Origin: CALNBC01 sp050945915
Lineage (GTDB): Bacteria; Bacillota; Clostridia; Christensenellales; CALWSW01
DNA: 8,741 bases
Assembly (NCBI GenBank): GCA_050945915.1
Contig: JBMNTV010000068.1
Span: 1-8,741 of the forward strand
Direction of reading: 5' to 3'
Below the pieces are notes generated by a model. It saw nothing but the letters and a program-made list of their open reading frames with translations, made no database searches and was not told where the DNA came from. Of this stretch, positions 1 to 5,525 are shown one piece after another. Both the position numbers and the translations under genes were made by a program. Each line of letters opens with the position of its first letter. The stretch's first letter is position 1.

Positions 1-34
1 ATTGAGACGCTTGCCAAAGTAAGTTGTCCAAAAA

Positions 35-97
35 CGCTTCTTACAAGAAGCGCAAACGGCGGCAAAGACCCGCGCTTGAAGGTCTTTGCCGCTTTTT
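35..97 (+). terminator. Intrinsic terminator of an upstream, mostly off-window unit
   Basis: A perfect 12-bp stem (59-70 GCGGCAAAGACC with 81-92 GGTCTTTGCCGC, 10-nt loop) is followed directly by TTTTT at 93-97, the classic rho-independent form. A smaller hairpin (CGCTTC 35-40 with GAAGCG 47-52) precedes it. It probably ends a plus-strand gene lying before the window. The only trace of that gene could be an in-frame stop TAA at 20-22 after the codons for LRRLPK, but the reading frame cannot be proven from 22 bases. Confidence 0.85.
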
Positions 98-290
98 GAT
101 TTTCGCTGCGCGCGGGGATTTCCGCTGCAGGTGGCAATATTTGATTGGCGCAGGACCCGCGCCCCTAACCTTTCGTGAAGGAGCTTTCGACACGCCTCAA
201 CCCTCCAAGCGCCGGAACAAAAAGCGCCGCACCCACCCCTTCGCATGCGGCGGGGCGCGCCCAGGTCTGCGGACGCTGGCAATTTTTGGA
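98..290. other. Non-coding GC-rich stretch before the amidase promoter
   Basis: Together with the flanking terminator and promoter this forms a gap of about 410 bases without a convincing gene. It holds small GC-rich hairpins, for example GGCGC-N7-GCGCC near 147-163 and CGCCGCA/TGCGGCG near 223-250, without T-tracts. The amidase frame happens to stay open through it, but the translation is basic and low in complexity, and no ribosome binding site precedes any start in it. I recognise no riboswitch or RNA gene here. Confidence 0.5.
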
Positions 291-320
291 TTGACCCTGC
301 ACAAATCCCTCATTTATTAT
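291..320 (+). promoter_or_regulatory. Candidate sigma-A promoter of the amidase gene
   Basis: TTGACC at 291-296 and TATTAT at 315-320 are separated by 18 bp. This places a transcript start near 327 and a leader of about 110 nt before the ATG at 435. Copies of CTGCACAAAT begin one base after the -35 box (297-306) and directly after the -10 box (321-330), as operator sites often do. A second A/T-rich stretch with TATACT (376-381, 381-386) has no matching -35 box. Confidence 0.5.
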
Positions 321-414
321 CTGCACAAATTCTTCTTTTTGGCAGCTTGCTCTACCCGCATGGTTCATTATGGGTTATACTATACTTATGGATCATTGAT
401 AAGATCTGCACAAA
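297..414 (+). repeat. Three direct copies of CTGCACAAA upstream of the amidase
   Basis: Exact copies lie at 297-305, 321-329 and 406-414. The first two extend to CTGCACAAAT. The second and third share the preceding AT (ATCTGCACAAA). The first two flank the candidate promoter and the third lies just upstream of the Shine-Dalgarno sequence. A 9-mer three times in 118 bases is unlikely by chance, so these are candidate binding sites for an unidentified regulator. Confidence 0.5.
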
Positions 415-434
415 AAAAGATGAGGAGTGTAGCG

Positions 435-1337
435 ATGATGATTACCATTCCAAGCAGCAAGTCTGTCATCACCATGTCTCCAAACAACGCGCCGGCGGCA
501 AGGGCAAAGCCGGGGGACACCGTATGCTTTGAAACGCTGAATTGTTATAGCGAGAAAATCAAAACCGAAGAAGACAAGATGAGCCTGGTTCCCTGGGATT
601 GCATCAATCCCGCCACCGGTCCCCTCTTTGTGGAAGGCGCACAACCCGGAGACGTCCTGAAGGTGGAAATCCTCAGCATCGAGCCCGTGGAGTACGGAGT
701 CATGGCCATCGGCCCCGGCGCCGGCGTTTTGGGAGATGTGCTGCTGGAGGAACGCACCAAGATCCTGCCCATCAAAGACGGAAAGGTAAAGTTCAACGAC
801 AAGCTCACCCTGCCGATGCAGCCCATGATCGGGGTGATCGGCACCGCTCCCAAGGACGAGGACATCCCCACGGGAACGCCGGGCCCCCACGGGTCCAACA
901 TGGACTGCAAGCTGATCGGCGAAGGCAGCACCCTGTACCTGCCGGTGAACACAGAAGGCGCGCTTTTGGCCATGGGCGATATCCACGCTGCCATGGGCGA
1001 CGGGGAGATCATCATCTGCGGCGTGGAAGCATCGGGGCGTATCACGGTCAGGGTGGATGTAATAAAAGGCTTCTCCGCCCATCTTCCCATGCTCCTCACC
1101 AAGGACAGCATCGTCATGATCTCCTCTGCCAAAACGCTGGACGAGGCGTCGTTTGACGTCACACACAAGTTCCACGAATTCCTGTGCAACATGCTCGGGA
1201 TGGAACTGCACGAAGCGGGCATGCTGCTTTCCGCCGCATGCGATCTGCGCATCTGCCAGATTGTGGACCCGCTGTATACCGTGCGCATGGAACTGCCCCT
1301 GTGGATCGCCAAGGAGTATGGCTTCGAAATGCCTTAA
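435..1337 (+). CDS. Acetamidase/formamidase family protein
   Basis: A 300-residue protein of the acetamidase/formamidase (FmdA_AmdA, PF03069) family. Characterised members hydrolyse formamide or acetamide to ammonia plus the carboxylate in the cytoplasm. Recognisable segments are NPATGPLFVEGAQPGDVL (58-75), MIGVIGTAP (131-139), TGTPGPHGSNMDCK (146-159), the metal/active-site-like GDIHAAMGDGE (181-191) and a C-terminal DLRICQIVDP (270-279). The length matches short bacterial members. The ATG at 435 is chosen because AGGAG at 423-427 sits 7 nt upstream; ATGs at 420 and 438 are alternatives. The frame stays open upstream to 24, but that part runs through a terminator and does not look coding. 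There is no signal peptide. The gene stands alone with its own promoter, so the physiological amide is not indicated by context; nitrogen scavenging is an inference. Confidence 0.92.
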   Translation: MMITIPSSKSVITMSPNNAPAARAKPGDTVCFETLNCYSEKIKTEEDKMSLVPWDCINPATGPLFVEGAQPGDVLKVEILSIEPVEYGVMAIGPGAGVLGDVLLEERTKILPIKDGKVKFNDKLTLPMQPMIGVIGTAPKDEDIPTGTPGPHGSNMDCKLIGEGSTLYLPVNTEGALLAMGDIHAAMGDGEIIICGVEASGRITVRVDVIKGFSAHLPMLLTKDSIVMISSAKTLDEASFDVTHKFHEFLCNMLGMELHEAGMLLSAACDLRICQIVDPLYTVRMELPLWIAKEYGFEMP

Positions 1338-1752
1338 CGGACAGGACTCCACAAGGGATGTCAATAAAGCGACCAACCGTTTTGCGGGCGGTCGGCCTGC
1401 GCCTTTGGCGGATGGGCGAAAAAAGTAAAAACACATGCGGGAGCTGCTTCCGGTTGGGGCAGCTCTCCTTCTGTTTGCGGGGTGTTGCCGTTATCTGGCA
1501 TGTTTGAACTGCGAGCGCCATTTTCTATCCCGCAGGGGGATCCAGGAACTTGGAATGGGAAAGCCCCTGCCAAGATGAAATCAGCGAAACCCGGCAAATG
1601 CCGAAGCGGTTACCAAAGCAGAGCTTGCAGCGGGGTTTTGCGCCGGGTACATGCGTTCTTGGGCGCGTTCTTCGGCGCAGACCCGATTCAGGCGTTTGAT
1701 GCCCATGCCTGCGCCGCGCTGCCAGTGGGACTATGGAACAAGAGGACTCCGG
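1338..1752. other. Convergent intergenic region without a convincing gene
   Basis: About 415 bases lie between the 3' ends of the amidase and DUF4130 genes. Besides the 1439-1475 hairpin there is a long-range inverted repeat, GCAGGGG (1532-1538) with CCCCTGC (1564-1570), and CCAGGAACTTGG, a near-palindrome, inside its loop. A minus-strand reading frame of 41 codons (1706-1581, beginning MGIKRLNRVCAEE) has no ribosome binding site. A larger plus-strand frame from 1482 is antisense to DUF4130. Nothing here supports a protein. A small RNA cannot be excluded. Confidence 0.5.
1439..1475. terminator. Possible bidirectional terminator between convergent units
   Basis: The stem GAGCTGC (1441-1447) pairs with GCAGCTC (1459-1465) over an 11-nt loop and can extend by a G-U and a G-C pair. 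On the plus strand it is followed by a mixed T-rich tail (CCTTCTGTTT), which would end the amidase transcript about 100 nt after its stop. On the minus strand the hairpin is followed, after 9 nt, by T5-AC-T6 (complement of 1418-1431), which could end the DUF4130 operon transcript. The tails are imperfect, so termination is likely but not certain. Confidence 0.5.
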
Positions 1753-1759
1753 TCAGTCC
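1744..1759 (-). terminator. Weak hairpin overlapping the DUF4130 stop codon
   Basis: GGACT (1744-1748) pairs with AGTCC (1755-1759) over a 6-nt loop. On the minus strand it is followed by TCTTGTT. Five base pairs and a broken T-tract make this a weak terminator candidate at best; the hairpin near 1450 is the alternative stop for this operon. Confidence 0.2.
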
Positions 1760-2538
1760 GCCGGATGCACCAGATGGCGCACTTCGACCATGTTTTCCCA
1801 GTACCTTTTGGGCATATGGCTCATCCTGCAGCGGGGGTTTTCGCGGCCTTCGATGGCGACGGTGTCGTAAAACCGTTTCCACAGCGCCTGATACCGCGCC
1901 TCGTCTTCGGAAATTTCGGGAAAATCCACGTGCTCAACGCGCAGGATCTCCGCCTTGCCGCCCTGGTAAACCAGCGCTGCCTTGTTGGTCTTGTCGAAGA
2001 TCATGAACTGCTCCTGCTCGTAACGAAGAATAAAGTGCCGGGCGAGATACGGCAGGACCTGGTTTTTCGGGGTAATCACGGCGACGAGGGCGCCGCCGAC
2101 GTCGGCGAACCGCACAAACCCCTTCAGAAGATGCACCTCCCGCAAAAGATGCCTCTCCGCGCTCAGAAGCTGCGCGACCACCGGATCTCCCAGCTTGAAG
2201 CAGAGCTTGCCGCCCTCCCTGTACCCCCGCAAAAGGAACTGGAGCATCCGCAGCTCCTTTTTTTCCAGGCAACTGCAAAATACCGCCATGACCAGTTCCA
2301 GCGCCCGGTGGGAGATCTTTTTCGGAATGGATGCCCGCACCCGCTCCGCCCTGATTGGGTCGGTTTCGATGGACCGCACCCGCAAAAACGTCGGTTCCGC
2401 ATCCTCTGCGGGCAGGATGTCCATCGGAAGTTCCCGGGAATACACGCTTTCAAACACGCAGCAAAAGAATCCTTCGAAACTTCCGTCGTAGGTATAGATG
2501 ATGTCTGCGGGAACCGCTAAAGGCTTGACGTCAGGCAT
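1753..2538 (-). CDS. DUF4130 / TIGR03915-like DNA-metabolism protein
   Basis: A 261-residue soluble protein matching the TIGR03915 (DUF4130, PF13566) family by recall. Typical features are the N-terminal IIYTYDGSFEGFFCCVFE (13-30), HLLKGFVRF (136-144), a central domain with LPYLARHF (162-169) and DKTNKAALVY (182-191), and the C-terminal MPKRYWENMVE (242-252). Its biochemical activity is unknown. The family is linked to DNA metabolism by its constant pairing with the radical SAM gene found here and, in other bacteria, by fusion to UdgX-type uracil-DNA glycosylases. The ATG at 2538 lies inside the end of the radical SAM gene (22-bp overlap) and is preceded by GGAGGAGA (2553-2546) at 7 nt, which decides the start over the longer open frame to 2922. 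Translation is probably coupled. The length agrees with full-length family members. Confidence 0.9.
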   Translation of the reverse strand: MPDVKPLAVPADIIYTYDGSFEGFFCCVFESVYSRELPMDILPAEDAEPTFLRVRSIETDPIRAERVRASIPKKISHRALELVMAVFCSCLEKKELRMLQFLLRGYREGGKLCFKLGDPVVAQLLSAERHLLREVHLLKGFVRFADVGGALVAVITPKNQVLPYLARHFILRYEQEQFMIFDKTNKAALVYQGGKAEILRVEHVDFPEISEDEARYQALWKRFYDTVAIEGRENPRCRMSHMPKRYWENMVEVRHLVHPAD

Positions 2539-3827
2539 AGCACCGTCTCCTCCACAGCTTCGGCAACGGACTTCACATCCCTGCCCGTGGGAAGCGCAGG
2601 GGCAGAGGGCGCGTCCTGAAACAGGGAAAGCTGCTCCATTCCGTAGGAATGGATTTTCGGGTCGATCAGGGCCCGGACGATCGCCTGCTTGTCCGGCCGT
2701 ACGCCGGCGGGCCAGTCGGACGCCCGGATGAAATACCGCGCCCGTTTCAAAACCACCCCGATGCGCTTGAGTTCCGCAAGTCCCAGTTTCCCGTACCTGC
2801 GCGCGGTCATGATGCGCCGGGCGCTGGTGGGCCCGATGCCGGGAACGCGGAGCAGCGTCTTCAGCTCCGCGGTGTTCACATCCATGGGGAACTCCTGCAT
2901 GTTGTGAATCGCCCAGTTGCATTTGGGGTCCAGGTAGGGGTTGAAGTTCGGCGCATCTGCGCTTAAGATTTCCTCCGCCTGAAAGCCGTACTGACGCATC
3001 AGCCAGTCCGCCTGATAGAGGCGGTGCTCCCGCAAAAGCGGGGGTTTTGCGTCCAGCGCGGGCAGAAGGGAATCCTCCACCACCGGGATGTACGCCGAAT
3101 AAAAGACGCGCTTGAGCCCATAGGTTTCATACATCGCGGAAGCGAGCCTGATGATCTGGTAATCCGTCTCCGGGCTCGCGCCGATGATCATCTGCGTCGC
3201 CTGCCCTGCCGGGGCGAACTGCGCCTCTTTTTTTCGGACGACCAGGGCCTGCTGGCTCTCCTGGCAAATCTGTTTCATGGGGGAAAAGATGGCCTCCCGC
3301 TTCTTGTTCGGGGCGAGCCGGCGAAGGCTCTGCTCGCTGGGAAGCTCGACATTGATGCTGATGCGGTCTGCCAGAAGGCCGATGCGCCGCACCAGCTCCG
3401 GGGACGCGCCGGGAATGATCTTTGCGTGGATATAACCCCAAAAATTATGGCGGTTACGCAAAAGATGCAGGGCGCGGATCATCTGTTCCATCGTATAGTC
3501 CGGGCTTTTGATCACGCCGCTGGACAAAAACAGCCCCTCGATGTAATTGCGACGGTAAAACTGGATCGTCAGCTCTGCCAGCTCCTCCGGCGTAAAGGCC
3601 GCCCTGCGGCAGTCGTTGCTTGAACGGTTCACGCAGTACTTGCAATCGTAGATGCAATAGTTCGTCATCAGCACCTTGAGCAGGGTGATGCACCTGCCGT
3701 CGGCGGAAAACGCATGGCAGCATCCCGCCGCAACGGTCTTGCCCGGGCGTTCCACACCGGAAGAGGTGCAGGCAGCGTCATACTTGGCGCCGTCCGTCAG
3801 GATGGTGAGTTTTTCCATCAAATCCAT
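2517..3827 (-). CDS. Radical SAM protein with C-terminal HhH, putative DNA repair/modification (TIGR03916-like)
   Basis: A 436-residue protein. The radical SAM cluster motif CxxxCxxC is C58-IYD-C62-KY-C65, within TNYCIYDCKYCVNR, and binds the 4Fe-4S cluster that cleaves S-adenosylmethionine. The N-terminus (KLTILTDGAKYDAACTSSG, 6-24) and extra cysteines (C20, C36, C37, C46) fit the TIGR03916 family. Further family-like stretches are LFLSSGV (99-105), GYIHAKIIPGA (131-141) and ISINVELPS (156-164). A helix-hairpin-helix, LLRVPGIGPTSARRI (325-339), is a non-specific DNA-binding element of the kind found in DNA glycosylases. A DNA base repair or modification role is inferred; no reaction is established. 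The ATG at 3827 is weakly supported by GGGGG at 9-nt spacing; M4 (3818) is an alternative. It lies 13 bp after the repressor stop and overlaps the DUF4130 gene, so all three are presumably one transcript. Confidence 0.92.
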   Translation of the reverse strand: MDLMEKLTILTDGAKYDAACTSSGVERPGKTVAAGCCHAFSADGRCITLLKVLMTNYCIYDCKYCVNRSSNDCRRAAFTPEELAELTIQFYRRNYIEGLFLSSGVIKSPDYTMEQMIRALHLLRNRHNFWGYIHAKIIPGASPELVRRIGLLADRISINVELPSEQSLRRLAPNKKREAIFSPMKQICQESQQALVVRKKEAQFAPAGQATQMIIGASPETDYQIIRLASAMYETYGLKRVFYSAYIPVVEDSLLPALDAKPPLLREHRLYQADWLMRQYGFQAEEILSADAPNFNPYLDPKCNWAIHNMQEFPMDVNTAELKTLLRVPGIGPTSARRIMTARRYGKLGLAELKRIGVVLKRARYFIRASDWPAGVRPDKQAIVRALIDPKIHSYGMEQLSLFQDAPSAPALPTGRDVKSVAEAVEETVLCLTSSL

Positions 3828-3840
3828 CGGCTTGCCCCCG

Positions 3841-4437
3841 TCACCAAAAAGACCTGGTCTCCACGACTTTACCGAAAATCCGAAGCTCCTCCAATTCCTG
3901 ATCGCGAAGGGTCATGGATTCATACGCGTCATTCAACGGCGCGAGGGTGACCGCGCCATCGGCATAATAAAACTTTTTCAGCGTAGCCTCGCCCTCCCCA
4001 TATATCACCACGCCGAGGTCGCCGTTTTGAAGCGTGGGCTGGATCCGCACCAGGGCAAGATCGCCTTCGCGGATATAGGGCGACATGGAGTCGCCCTTGA
4101 CGCGCAAAAACCGGTAATCGTTTGCATTGTTTACTTCGGCGATGGCGCTGCCCAGATCCTCCTCCAGCGCAAAGGCGTCGTATCCCGCTTTGACGGCACC
4201 GATGATCCGCACCCGTGAAGCCGGGCCGGAAGCAGAGGGCGCGTCCGTCCTGCCAAGCAGGTAATCCGCCGAAACGCCGAAAAAATCCGCGATGCGGGAG
4301 ATGGTCTCCGGCTCCGGCAGGGCGCGGCCCGATTCCCACTTGGCGACGGCCTGCTGCGTCACCCCGAATCGGGACGCAAGCTCCCCCTGGGTCAGCCTCC
4401 ATTCTTTTCGCAGCTGTTTCAAATGTCGGGCCAGCAT
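3841..4437 (-). CDS. XRE-HTH repressor with LexA-like S24 self-cleavage domain
   Basis: A 198-residue repressor of the phage CI/HdiR architecture. The N-terminal Cro/CI helix-turn-helix (LKQLRKEWRLTQGELASRFG, 6-25; then VTQQAVAKWESGRALPEPET, 26-45) binds DNA. A linker leads to the S24 peptidase domain. The self-cleavage site is A84-G85 in GAVKAGYDAFA, the nucleophile is S117 in VKGDSMSPYIREGD, and the general base is K154 in EATLKKF. The Ser-Lys gap of 37 equals that of E. coli LexA (S119/K156). All parts look intact, so RecA-stimulated autocleavage after DNA damage is likely but inferred. The start at 4437 has GAGGTGA (4449-4443) 5 nt upstream; a longer open frame to 4557 reads through the promoter and is rejected. 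It is the first gene of the operon with the radical SAM and DUF4130 genes. Confidence 0.92.
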   Translation of the reverse strand: MLARHLKQLRKEWRLTQGELASRFGVTQQAVAKWESGRALPEPETISRIADFFGVSADYLLGRTDAPSASGPASRVRIIGAVKAGYDAFALEEDLGSAIAEVNNANDYRFLRVKGDSMSPYIREGDLALVRIQPTLQNGDLGVVIYGEGEATLKKFYYADGAVTLAPLNDAYESMTLRDQELEELRIFGKVVETRSFW

Positions 4438-4455
4438 TCCATTCACCTCATCAGC

Positions 4456-4484
4456 ATCATACAACTTGTGGTTGTACTTGTAAA
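4456..4484 (-). promoter_or_regulatory. Promoter of the repressor-radical SAM-DUF4130 operon
   Basis: On the minus strand, TTTACA (4484-4479) and TATGAT (4461-4456) are separated by exactly 17 bp. The transcript would start near 4449, leaving only about 12 nt of leader, with the Shine-Dalgarno sequence at its very 5' end. That is short but workable. No better promoter is visible further upstream in the gap. Confidence 0.65.
4460..4476. promoter_or_regulatory. Operator-like inverted repeat in the repressor promoter
   Basis: A perfect inverted repeat TACAAC-N5-GTTGTA, 17 bp long, fills the spacer between the -35 and -10 boxes of the minus-strand promoter. ACTTGT also occurs as a direct repeat at 4464-4469 and 4476-4481. 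Position and size are those of an autoregulatory operator for a dimeric HTH_XRE repressor such as the adjacent gene product. Binding is inferred. A GAAC-N4-GTTC LexA box was not seen here. Confidence 0.6.
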
Positions 4485-4606
4485 GCTCCTTTTTCAAAAA
4501 AACTGTTATCCCCCACCGGTTGGCGCCACATCCAGTCCTGATACCATCCAGAAACAATTTTGCCCGTAGAGACAGTCTGAAATTTTGCAGTAATTCGGAT
4601 CGCGCA

Positions 4607-4635
4607 TTGACAATTCCGCCGCTGGGCGCTATGAT
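4607..4635 (+). promoter_or_regulatory. Near-consensus sigma-A promoter of the TetR-ABC operon
   Basis: TTGACA (4607-4612), a 17-bp spacer and TATGAT (4630-4635) form an almost perfect housekeeping promoter, so the operon should be strongly expressed unless repressed. The expected transcript start is near 4642, inside the first operator palindrome, leaving a leader of about 160 nt before the chosen start codon. Confidence 0.8.
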
Positions 4636-4665
4636 TAAACCAAATGGTTTAGACCATGCGGTCTA
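4636..4665. promoter_or_regulatory. Two tandem palindromic operators, probable TetR sites
   Basis: TAAACC-N4-GGTTTA (4636-4651) and TAGACC-N4-GGTCTA (4650-4665) are perfect 16-bp palindromes with a shared consensus TARACC-N4-GGTYTA. They overlap by 2 bp and their centres are 14 bp apart. They start directly after the -10 box and cover the transcript start, where a bound repressor would block initiation. The half-site (TAGACC) resembles operators of LmrA/QacR-type TetR regulators. The neighbouring TetR protein is the natural ligand. Confidence 0.8.
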
Positions 4666-4741
4666 GTCCATGAGATGGGCATAAGAGGCTTTGGGGGGCC
4701 GTGGTGGACTCGGGTTCTCATTGATCTAGCGTTCTTGCTTT

Positions 4742-4765
4742 AGGCGCGGTGAAACCCGCGCTTTT
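4742..4765 (+). terminator. GC-rich leader hairpin with T4 tail (attenuator-like)
   Basis: GCGCGG (4744-4749) pairs with CCGCGC (4756-4761) around TGAAAC, extendable by a G-U and an A-T pair, and is followed by TTTT (4762-4765). It lies in the leader of the TetR gene about 100 nt after the transcript start. It could stop part of the transcripts. An upstream CGGGTT (4711-4716) is complementary to AACCCG (4753-4758), which would open the hairpin. It also covers the GTG at 4749, arguing against that start codon. Confidence 0.35.
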
Positions 4766-4805
4766 GACAGAACAAGAAAAAGCAGACCAAGGAACAGATT
4801 TGCGG

Positions 4806-5510
4806 ATGAGGATGGCATCATCCCGCTTATGGAAGGTGGCTGATTTGGGAAAAAAATTCGATTACTCTGCGCTGATGGGCGAAAGCAATCCGCTTTTGCG
4901 TTATCCCCGGCTCCAAGAGGCGGCCATCGATGAGTTTTCCAAAAAAAAGTACGAAGATGCATCGTTGAACGACATCTTAAAAAACTCCAAAATGAGCAAA
5001 GGGAGTCTGTATCATCACTTTGGCGACAAGTTCGGGCTTTATCTAGCCGTGATGGACATCATCGTCAAAAGAAAGCTTGCCTTCTTCTATCCCGCGATGC
5101 GCCAGAGCATTGACATCGGCGGTGATTTCTTCAGCTCGCTCAAGATCATTATCAAGAGCACCATGGATTTCATGCTGGCGGATGAACGCCTGCACCATTT
5201 TTTCAACAGAGTCATGGAGGAAAGCGACGGGTTTCGAAGCCAGTTGTACGATTATTTCCCTTATGATGATGCCAAGTTTTTTAACGAATTTATTTGCCAG
5301 GCAATACAGTCAGGGCAGATTGACAGCCGCTATCCCCCCCAACTCGTTGCGAAAACCCTTGAGATCCTGTTTGCCAATCTTCACAAGCTGATTACCGACA
5401 AAGATCCGGACGGGGTCATCCAAACGGTTTACCATGTGGTGGATATGATTCAGTTTGGGATTTCGCGCAAAGGGGACTCCAATTTGGGTAACAGCGAACA
5501 GCATGCATAA
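4806..5510 (+). CDS. TetR/AcrR-family transcriptional regulator
   Basis: A 234-residue TetR-family repressor. The N-terminal HTH domain covers LQEAAIDEFSKKKYEDASLN (about 36-55), DILKNSKMSKGSLYHHFGDK (56-75) and FGLYLAVMD (76-84); SLYHHFGDK is the family's recognition-helix signature. The rest is an all-helical ligand and dimer domain with no recognised ligand class. It is the first gene of the ABC exporter operon, 15 bp before the ATPase gene, and probably represses it through the tandem palindromes at 4636-4665. The start is uncertain. ATG 4806 has AAGGAA (4789-4794) at 11 nt; TTG 4800 lies closer to that site; GTG 4749 sits in a hairpin; and ATG 4875 would give the commoner 211-residue length but lacks a ribosome binding site. 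Confidence 0.88.
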   Translation: MRMASSRLWKVADLGKKFDYSALMGESNPLLRYPRLQEAAIDEFSKKKYEDASLNDILKNSKMSKGSLYHHFGDKFGLYLAVMDIIVKRKLAFFYPAMRQSIDIGGDFFSSLKIIIKSTMDFMLADERLHHFFNRVMEESDGFRSQLYDYFPYDDAKFFNEFICQAIQSGQIDSRYPPQLVAKTLEILFANLHKLITDKDPDGVIQTVYHVVDMIQFGISRKGDSNLGNSEQHA

Positions 5511-5525
5511 CAGAAGGAGAGCAAT

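Noticed and set aside
24..434. N-terminal extension of the amidase (open frame from 24)
   Set aside because: It reads through a clear terminator hairpin and the promoter, has low-complexity basic sequence, and lacks a ribosome binding site. The family length fits the start at 435.
393..1436. Long minus-strand frame antisense to the amidase
   Set aside because: It is a mirror frame of a recognised gene with biased composition and no recognisable domain or start signal.
1581..1706. 41-codon minus-strand frame in the convergent spacer
   Set aside because: No ribosome binding site, no promoter and no recognisable sequence; its length is within chance expectation.
1651..2520. 289-residue plus-strand frame opposite DUF4130
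   Set aside because: It lies antisense to a well-supported gene. Its Pro/Arg/His-rich translation matches no family, and its length is explained by GC-rich codons.
2539..2922. N-terminal extension of DUF4130 into the radical SAM gene
   Set aside because: It would overlap the radical SAM HhH region out of frame. The start at 2538 has an excellent Shine-Dalgarno sequence and the family N-terminus begins there.
3841..4437. Prophage immunity region (CI-like repressor)
   Set aside because: The repressor has phage-CI architecture, but no cro, integrase, attachment site or phage gene is nearby. It is co-directional with repair genes, so a host regulator is the simpler reading.
4438..4557. 40-residue N-terminal extension of the repressor
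   Set aside because: It reads through the promoter and operator. The ATG at 4437 has GAGGTGA in place, and the HTH domain begins directly after it.
4607..4665. Tandem palindromes as a recombination or attachment site
   Set aside because: Their placement on the -10 and start site of a consensus promoter next to a TetR gene is fully explained by operator function; no recombinase is present.
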